From NCBI GenBank assembly GCA_002104905.1, contig MCFE01000286.1, positions 39,056-103,055 on the forward strand: DNA of 64,000 bases, written 5' to 3'. The notes beneath the pieces were generated by a model. It had not been told where the DNA came from. It did not search any database and worked only from the letters and a program-made list of their open reading frames with translations. This stretch comes from Basidiobolus meristosporus CBS 931.73. Taxonomy: Eukaryota > Basidiobolomycota > Basidiobolomycetes > Basidiobolales > Basidiobolaceae. The number at the start of each line of letters is the position of its first letter. The stretch's first letter is position 1. A program made the translations under genes and the position numbers. Shown here piece after piece: positions 58,008-64,000 of the stretch.

Positions 58008-60777
58008 CTACTGTTGTAGCTTTGATACAAGAGTGTGTAGCTGAGGGGAATTTGTAGGTAAGTTAATAAGAAGTGATGATAGTTCTTCAGTGCTCAAGAC
58101 ACTGTTCAGTGGGAAGGGGGGTAGCAAGAGAGGTAAGAATGACTTGTGAACAACATTAATGAGGGGAATGTGATAAGGATTGATATTCATCATAAAGGGA
58201 GTGTGCTGCTGCAGATATTGCTGCCAAAGGTCTGTCAAGTACTTCAGGTAGGCCAGCTTGGGTTTTTCTGACTGCAGAATATAGTGAGCAAACTTCTTGA
58301 CTTCAGGATCTCCAAGTATAGTTCTCCAGCAGGAGTCCAGGTGTTGTGTGGTGTGTTCTCTTCCAGGCCTTAATCAGTGGGTTGTTGCAGTTGTGAAGTC
58401 TGAGGTATAATCTGGTTCTAAGGTAGAGAAGTCTGATCTTATAGGGCATAAACCCAAAAGCACCAAGAATAGCATGTCTGTAGGGGCATTCAGGCAAATG
58501 AGGCACCAAGGAGGTAATGCACCATACTGCAAACTTGTCAAGCTTAGTGCAGTCTCTAGAAGTAAGAGAGAGAAGTGGTAAGCCAAATTCCAGGACAGGG
58601 AAGACAAACTGCTTGAGTAGAAGGAGGCAGCTGGGAGCTGAAGTTGTAGGAGGAGTAACAGCCAGTAGCTTGTGGAGTGCCTGTCTTGCCAGGATAATTC
58701 TCTTCTTCAGGTGTGCTCCAGAGTCTAGTCCAGTAGGAAGGAAAGGAAAGCCAAGATATGTAGCAGAAACCTGAGCAGGTAGAGTGGAGTTCTCCAAGTT
58801 GATGGGAGAGCCCAAAGGTACTGTCTTTGCAATGGAAAGCTGGAGATTATTCTTCTGCAGATACTGGTGGATGGTCTGGGAGTCTTGTTGCACATTGGAG
58901 GAGGATATTCTGATGTCATCAGCAAAGAGAGTAACCAGGCAGTCAGCTGAGAGTCTTGGGAAATCATTCAGGAAGATGGCAAACAGTATAGGACCAAGCA
59001 CAGAGCCTTGAACCACTCCATTAGGAACTGAGAACACAGCTGATTGCTCACTTGGGTGCAGAATTCTTGCTTGTGGATCCAGAAACAGAGACCTGACAAG
59101 GAGGGTGAGAGAGGTACTGGAGAAGCATTGCAACTTGGACCAAAGCAGATTTCTGTCAACTGAATCAAAGGCCTTAGTAATATCAAACAGAACAGAGGGA
59201 TACTTGCACTGGAGAGAGTGATCTTGGCTAAGTATGACTGCATATTCCAAGGAGAGGCCAGGAACAAAGCCAAACTGTGCAGGATGAAACTTGAGAGAGT
59301 CAGAGTAGAGCTCCTGAGCAAGCAGAAGCTCAAACACCTTTCTGCAGGTGGGCAGCAGAGATATTGGCCTGTAGGAGCTAGGATCCAGGTGCTTTCCTTT
59401 ACCCTTGTACAGTGGCAGAACATTTGCAAAGGACCATTCCTCAGGAGTAGAAAGCTGGGCTGAGCATTGCTGAAACAGTGGAAGCAGAAGTGCAGACATG
59501 GCCTTGGTACTAGTCTTCAGAAGCTCATAGGAGATTGTGTCCACACCTGGAGCAGTAGAGTTGGGAAGCCTCTTGAGCACATTATGGATTCTCCTTTGAT
59601 CAAGTGCAAGTGGGATGGGCAGAGTCTTGAAGTCAGGATGAAAGCCAGGAGTTGAGTACTGCTTTGTAGAGAAGAAGATGTTAGCCAGCTGTTCTGTTGA
59701 AGGTAACTTCCTGGAAGAGGGCCTCATTGCCCTGTAGAGTCTTGATACTGTTCTTGTTATAGAGTTGGAAGATTGCAGAGGCAAAGAACTCATAATATGA
59801 TCCCAGAGCTGAGTATGCAGAGTGTGGTGAATTGCCTTGGAGTGGTGTATTGCTGTCAGGAGGAGTTTCTCTGTTTTTGGGTTAGGGAAACTCAGGTAGC
59901 TTTGTTGCAGGGCTGAAACAATGGATTCCCATTTTCTTGAGGTAACAGCAGTAGTCTTGCATGGCAGTGAGAGGGAGGCAGACACCAGAATCAGATGCTT
60001 CACAAAGAGCCAGGCATAGTTGAGATCATCTGGCAGAGAAAGTAGCAAACTGGCAAGCTTCAAGTAGTTCCCAAAGTCTTTCTTCTGATTCTTGGTAGCT
60101 TTGTGGGTGAGCACAGTAAGTTTTGGCAGCTTCTTCTTCACAACTGGTTGCATAGAAAGGGACCAGGCTGGGTGGTCAGAGGCTCTCAAGGATCCTAGCT
60201 CAGCTCCAGAGAATTGCTTAACTTCATTCCACAAAGTAGAGGGCAGCAGCAGAAGGGCAGATCCAGTCAACACATCTTTTCTCAGATTGAGCACCTAGTG
60301 CTAGCAGATGGCTTTCTCTCAGGAAGTTCAGTAGGAATGTAGACCTTGGCTTCATTCTTGCAGTCAGAGTAGTCTTGTTCTCAGGATGGGGAATGTTGAG
60401 ATCTCCAAGCAAGATAACAGGTGTTGATATAGATTGCTTGGTATTGCTGAACCTTCTGGCATATAACTTGCACTTCCTGAAGGGCAAGACTTGGAGGCAG
60501 ATAGCAGAGCACCAGACTGATAGTTGGCAACTGGAGAGCAGCACAGTAAGGGGAGTAAAGAGGAACACAGAGCTGAGGAGTATTGATGGTAGAAGAGATG
60601 AAGCAGATAGAGGAGGTATTCTTTGTTCTAGGAGTAGAAAAGCAATATAGATTAGTCAAAAGTATAGAGGGTAGCTGGACATCAATCAAACACAGGAGGG
60701 AAAATCTTGAAAGAAGTCTCTCTAGAGTTGGTCTTGATGGCTGTATGCTGTTGCAGTTAAGCAACAGAACTTCAGGT
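58008..60777 (-). pseudogene. LINE copy 1 ORF2: endonuclease and reverse transcriptase, two frameshifts
   Basis: It follows ORF1 in the same frame after one TGA (LPEVLLLNCNSIQPSRPTLE, start of the AP endonuclease). The endonuclease continues, after a frame change near 60,500, with STPVILLGDLNIPHPENK (GDxN catalytic motif) and CVDWICPS. After a second change near 60,260 a long frame (60,294-58,303) gives the RT: NVLPLYKGKGKHLDPSSYRP, FGFVPGLSLEYAV, LFDITKAFDSVDRNLLWSK, GVVQGSVLGPILFAIFLNDF, and catalytic LFADDIRIS (A/FADD box). It then has the thumb TYLGFPFLPTG. The end shifts frame near 58,335 by one base relative to copy 2, and the C-terminus SSLLINLPTNSPQLHTLVSK runs to 58,008. No RNase H domain was recognised. 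Confidence 0.88.
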
Positions 60778-60779
60778 AG

Positions 60780-62288
60780 TCAGGCAGAGGTTGTAGCTTC
60801 TTCAGAGGCAGCATTGACAATGTGACCTGCAGAGTCCCAGAGCTCTTCAAATGGTGCATCACTTAAGTCAGCAAGGAGGGAAATGGCATGATTCTTGAGG
60901 AAGTATGCCACATCATAGGAGGGGGCTTGTCTCTTGATGGCAGCAAAGAAAGACAGAATGGCAACATGGGCTGGAGGCTTGTTGAACAGTAGAGAGTCAG
61001 AGGATTCAGATTCTTCAGGCACTATCTTGAAGTCAGTTTTCAGCCAGTTAAGGTTCTTCTCCACAAAGGCAACAAATGGGTCAGCAATGTTTTGGTCTAG
61101 GATAACCTCCAGAATCTTCCCTTTTCTCCAGGCCAGGTTGACAATTCTTGAGAGCTGAATATTGCATGCCTTGAGTGCTTTCCTGATGTTGGAAATGGGA
61201 GTCCAGGGAACTTGCTTCAAGTACACCACAGTCCAGGTAGAAGCTGGTGGTAGGTTTGCTGGGGGCTTGTAAGTCCTTCTGTGTTGCAATGGAGCTGCAG
61301 TAGTCAGATTGGAGTCCACATTCTCAGTAGAAGGTTTTCTTGATGTGTCTTGCTGAATGGTACTGGAGCTGGATGTGCTGATAATTCTTGCTAGAACCTT
61401 GCCTGCATAAGTCTGAGGTATAGCTGAGGTGACTGTAGAGGTGGTGGCAGCTGGTGCAGGTGGAGAGGCAGAGACTGAAGCAGGAACTGAGGTCACCTGG
61501 GAGAAGGCAGTAGAAGCAGGTTTTCTGGGAGGAACAGAGTTCACTATCCAGTTGTTCTGTAAAACACTGGAGTAGCTTTTCTGTGGAACAGGATCTTGCT
61601 CTTGAACAGGAACAGAAGCAGGAGGCTGGGGCTGAGCAGTAGTGGTAAGGCAGTGGCACTCCAAGGAAGCTTTTTGCAAGGCATCTCTGGCAGTTTTCAG
61701 GGCAGTATTGGCTTCATTCTTGAGCTTCTTGCATTGGGCATCCAGTCTCTTGTTTTCAATAGCCAGGGCAGTATTGGCAGCCTCTAAATCAGCAATTCTC
61801 TTCTCAATTGCAAGGAATCTCTGAAGAAATGCATCAGTAGAAGTGCTGGCATCTGGGAGAGCAGTGGCAGGAATAGACTCCATTGACAGTGGGCTTCTTG
61901 GAGGCAAGGAAAGTGGACTGGCAGATTCAGGCACAAAAGGAGATATCCTGGCAGGAGGAGAAGGAGTATCCAAGGCAGTAACAGAGGCAATTCTTGTTGG
62001 TGAAGCAGCAGCAGGGGAGGCAAGCCTGTTCAGAAACTGGGCAGGAGAGAGTGCTTGAGGAGAGGGAGTCTTCAGCTTGCCAAGCATGTCTTCCATCAGA
62101 GTGATACCAATATTCCTGGTGCATTTGCAGAGAAAAGTAAGCTTCCTGAGTCTGCCAGCTCTTCCATTCCTTCTGATAGTTCCTTTGTTTCCACAGTTGG
62201 GGCAAGAAATCTTCTTGACAGACTTGTCAAAGCAATCAAGAACCTTCCTTTCAGGTGTAGTGGGCTCCTGTTGAGGTTTTGGTGGCAT
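60780..62288 (-). CDS. LINE copy 1 ORF1: zinc-ribbon, coiled-coil, RRM-like protein
   Basis: 502 codons from ATG 62288 (MPPKPQQEPTTPERKV), open to TGA at 60780-60782. The N-terminal zinc ribbon has CPNCGNKGTIRRNG and FLCKC. A Pro/Ser/Ala-rich region follows. A coiled coil comes next: RFLAIEKRIADLEAANTALA, IENKRLDAQCKKLKNEANTA. A second low-complexity part carries repeats of Ala, Pro, Ser and Thr. The C-terminal half starts TWTVVYLKQVPWTPISNIRK and LEVILDQNIADPFVAFVEKN, which looks like an RNA-binding RRM-type fold. It should be the RNA chaperone and nucleoprotein part of the element. ORF2 follows in frame after a single TGA, which could be passed by read-through or re-initiation. Confidence 0.82.
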   Translation of the reverse strand: MPPKPQQEPTTPERKVLDCFDKSVKKISCPNCGNKGTIRRNGRAGRLRKLTFLCKCTRNIGITLMEDMLGKLKTPSPQALSPAQFLNRLASPAAASPTRIASVTALDTPSPPARISPFVPESASPLSLPPRSPLSMESIPATALPDASTSTDAFLQRFLAIEKRIADLEAANTALAIENKRLDAQCKKLKNEANTALKTARDALQKASLECHCLTTTAQPQPPASVPVQEQDPVPQKSYSSVLQNNWIVNSVPPRKPASTAFSQVTSVPASVSASPPAPAATTSTVTSAIPQTYAGKVLARIISTSSSSTIQQDTSRKPSTENVDSNLTTAAPLQHRRTYKPPANLPPASTWTVVYLKQVPWTPISNIRKALKACNIQLSRIVNLAWRKGKILEVILDQNIADPFVAFVEKNLNWLKTDFKIVPEESESSDSLLFNKPPAHVAILSFFAAIKRQAPSYDVAYFLKNHAISLLADLSDAPFEELWDSAGHIVNAASEEATTSA

Positions 62289-62357
62289 ATCCAGAGTTTC
62301 AGCTTCAAATTTCAATTTTTGAGATTTTTGGGTGATTTTTGATGGGCGGGATCAAAA

Positions 62358-62371
62358 TTAGGGTTAGGGTT
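62358..62371 (+). repeat. Telomere-type repeat at LINE 5' end
   Basis: TTAGGGTTAGGGTT, two full units plus TT. Confidence 0.8.
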
Positions 62372-62529
62372 GCGCGCTGTGACTGCTTTTTACGATCGCA
62401 AGGTCAGAACCTAGGAAAAAATAAAAATAGTTAGTAAAGGTGATTTAATGGATGGATGGATGGATTCAGAGTCAGATTCAATCAAAAAATCAAATCGTTG
62501 ACTAGAAAATAAAATAGTTAGTAAGTAGG
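62372..62529. other. Spacer with GGAT microsatellite
   Basis: 158 bases between the LINE 5' junction and the next LINE tail, including about four GGAT units (62,449-62,463). Nothing else recognised. Confidence 0.5.
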
Positions 62530-62642
62530 TTAGGGGGAGAAAGTCACCAAGTGGTGAAATCTTTATTTACTTATGACAAGTATCTAAAGAGCCAAGTTAA
62601 TCTGAAGTTATTCCTAGAAAGCTAGGTCTGAGAGATATCTTC
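62530..62642 (-). mobile_element. 5'-truncated LINE tail 1, starting at TTAGGG
   Basis: TTAGGGGGAGAAAGTCACC, AAGTGGTGAAATCTTTATTT, then TATCTAAAGAGCCAAG and a GAAAGCTAGGTCTGAGAG segment. About 113 bases, near-identical to the next unit. Loop ACTT in the terminal hairpin. Confidence 0.8.
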
Positions 62643-62960
62643 TTAGGGTTAGGGGGAGGAAAGTCACCAAGTGGTGAAATCTTTATTTACTTATGACAAG
62701 TATCTAAAGAAGCCAAGTTAATCTGAAGTAATTCCTAGAAAGCTAGGTCTGAGAGATATCTTCCTGGTAAGCCAGGTCTGAGAGTTGAGAAGCTGAGTGG
62801 TACTATACTTCCTAGTTAGCTAGGTCTGAGAGAGGTTTCCTGGAAAGCCAGGCCTGAGAAGTGAGAATCTGAATATATCTGAGCTAAGTTATACTGGTTT
62901 GTGGTAGCTGAATTGTGGCCGGAATGGCCAGTAGACTAGGGGAACTGAGATGAATTTCTG
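62643..62960 (-). mobile_element. 5'-truncated LINE tail 2, starting at TTAGGGTTAGGG
   Basis: Two telomere units (62643-62654), then the same tail as the preceding unit. It continues with four degenerate direct repeats of about 30-45 bases containing AGCTAGGTCTGAGAG/AGCCAGGTCTGAGAG (about 62,740-62,860), then an unassigned stretch to 62,960. Confidence 0.75.
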
Positions 62961-64000
62961 GGTTAGGGGGGAGACAGTCACCAACAGGTGAAATCTTTAT
63001 TTCAGTTGAAACAAAGAAGCAGCGCTACTGTTGTAGCTTTGATACAAGAGTGTGTAGCTGAGGGGAATTTGTAGGTAAGTTAATAAGAAGTGATGATAGT
63101 TCTTCAGTGCTCAAGACACTGTTCAGTGGGAAGGGGGGTAGCAAGAGAGGTAAGAATGACTTGTGAACAACATTAATGAGGGGAATGTGATAAGGATTGA
63201 TATTCATCATAAAGGGAGTGTGCTGCTGCAGATATTGCTGCCAAAGGTCTGTCAAGTACTTCAGGTAGGCCAGCTTGGGCTTTTCTGACTGCAGAATAAA
63301 TTCAGCAAACTTCTTGACTTCAGGATCTCCAAGTATAGTTCTCCAGCAGGAGTCAGGTGTAGTGTGGTGTGTTCTCTTCCAGGCCTTAATCAGTGGGTTG
63401 TTGCAGTTGTGAAGTCTGAGGTATAATCTGGTTCTAAGGTAGAGAAGTCTGATCTTATAGGGCATAAACCCAAAAGCACCAAGAATAGCATGTCTGTAGG
63501 GGCATTCAGGCAAATGAGGCACCAAGGAGGTAATGCACCATACTGCAAACTTGTCAAGCTTAGTGCAGTCTCTAGAAGTAAGAGAGAGAAGTGGTAAGCC
63601 AAATTCCAGGACAGGGAAGACAAACTGCTTGAGTAGAAGGAGGCAGCTGGGAGCTGAAGTTGTAGGAGGAGTAACAGCCAGTAGCTTGTGGAGTGCCTGT
63701 CTTGCCAGGATAATTCTCTTCTTCAGGTGTGCTCCAGAGTCTAGTCCAGTAGGAAGGAAAGGAAAGCCAAGATATGTAGCAGAAACCTGAGCAGGTAGAG
63801 TGGAGTTCTCCAAGTTGATGGGAGAGCCCAAAGGTACTGTCTTTGCAATGGAAAGCTGGAGATTATTCTTCTGCAGATACTGGTGGATGGTCTGGGAGTC
63901 TTGTTGCACATTGGAGGAGGAATATTCTGATGTCATCAGCAAAGAGAGTAACCAGGCAGTCAGCTGAGAGTCTTGGGAAATCATTCAGGAAGATGGCAAA
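62961..64000 (-). mobile_element. LINE copy 2, 3' part (runs out of the window)
   Basis: Starts GGTTAGGGGGGAGACAGTCACC at 62,961 and repeats copy 1 (57,944-58,985) almost base for base. The C-terminal frame at 63984-63025 is continuous through HHTTPDSCWRTILGDPEVKK to the end of ORF2, where copy 1 is shifted. It has its own one-base insertion at the FADD box near 63,921 (GAGGAATATTC versus GAGGATATTC). The upstream part is outside the window. Confidence 0.88.

Larger units (their letters stand above)
57944..62357 (-). mobile_element. LINE copy 1, full length, bounded by telomere-type repeats
   Basis: About 4.4 kb on the minus strand. The 5' end abuts TTAGGGTTAGGGTT (62358-62371, plus strand), only about 70 bases before the ORF1 ATG. 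The 3' end stops at TTAGGG (57944-57949). Order: ORF1, then an in-frame TGA, then ORF2 with AP-type endonuclease and reverse transcriptase, then a short 3' UTR with AATAAA and a TCACC-TGTT-GGTGA hairpin. Two frameshifts in ORF2 make this copy inactive. Confidence 0.85.

Noticed and set aside
58517..59463. Plus-strand frames across the LINE (also 60934-61158, 61843-62058, 63533-63790)
   Set aside because: Antisense to LINE ORF1 and ORF2; the same frames recur in copy 2 only because the DNA is duplicated.

Overview
The window is eukaryotic nuclear DNA, most likely from a fungus. Genes are broken by short GT-AG introns of about 50-150 bases, the gene set is fungal (Fus3/Kss1-type MAP kinase, Scc4/Mau2, Cse4-type centromeric histone, secreted chitin-type LPMO), and there are Ty1/copia and LINE retrotransposons and TTAGGG telomere-type repeats. 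An EBP-type sterol isomerase and the mix of families fit an early-diverging filamentous fungus (for example the Basidiobolus/Entomophthoromycotina side). That placement is an inference and not proven by the sequence.

Layout. Bases 1-20,620 form a conserved housekeeping block: the 3' part of an STT4-type phosphatidylinositol 4-kinase (+), a decayed arginyl-tRNA synthetase fragment (+), Mau2/Scc4 cohesin loader (-), centromeric histone H3/CENP-A (-), protein-L-isoaspartate methyltransferase (-), an ERK-type MAP kinase (+), TAF12 (+), SGF29 (+), N-myristoyltransferase (-) and sterol delta8-delta7 isomerase EBP (-). TAF12 (TFIID/SAGA) and SGF29 (SAGA) are adjacent and co-directional.

From about 21,500 onward the DNA becomes an accessory compartment of transposons, solo LTRs, pseudogenes and a few intact, mostly intronless secreted or metabolic genes. 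It holds an intact AA11-like LPMO with a CBM5-type domain and its dead tandem copy, a truncated HSP70 pseudogene, an approximately 11.6-kb nest of Ty1/copia elements (29,639-41,270), an aldo-keto reductase pseudogene, a BAHD/Tri101-like acyltransferase, a small secreted Cys protein, an FAD-linked oxidase, a bacterial-type alpha/beta-hydrolase pseudogene and a GNAT resembling autoinducer or N-acyl amino acid synthases.

The copia nest can be read layer by layer. Two minus-strand elements share one LTR. A complete 3.3-kb non-autonomous element (349-bp LTRs differing at one base, 5-bp target duplication CTTTG) sits inside the gag of one of them, and two solo LTRs with 5-bp duplications sit inside coding sequence. 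All use a primer site complementary to the anticodon arm of initiator tRNA-Met, as in Drosophila copia.

The right end (57,944-64,000) is a head-to-tail array of a LINE whose 3' ends always stop at TTAGGG and whose one full-length copy is bounded on both sides by telomere-type repeats. This suggests a telomere-targeting non-LTR retrotransposon and a subtelomeric position with the chromosome end to the right. A conserved TCACC-NNNN-GGTGA hairpin marks every LINE 3' end. This LINE family and the non-autonomous LTR element are the strongest candidates for undescribed systems.
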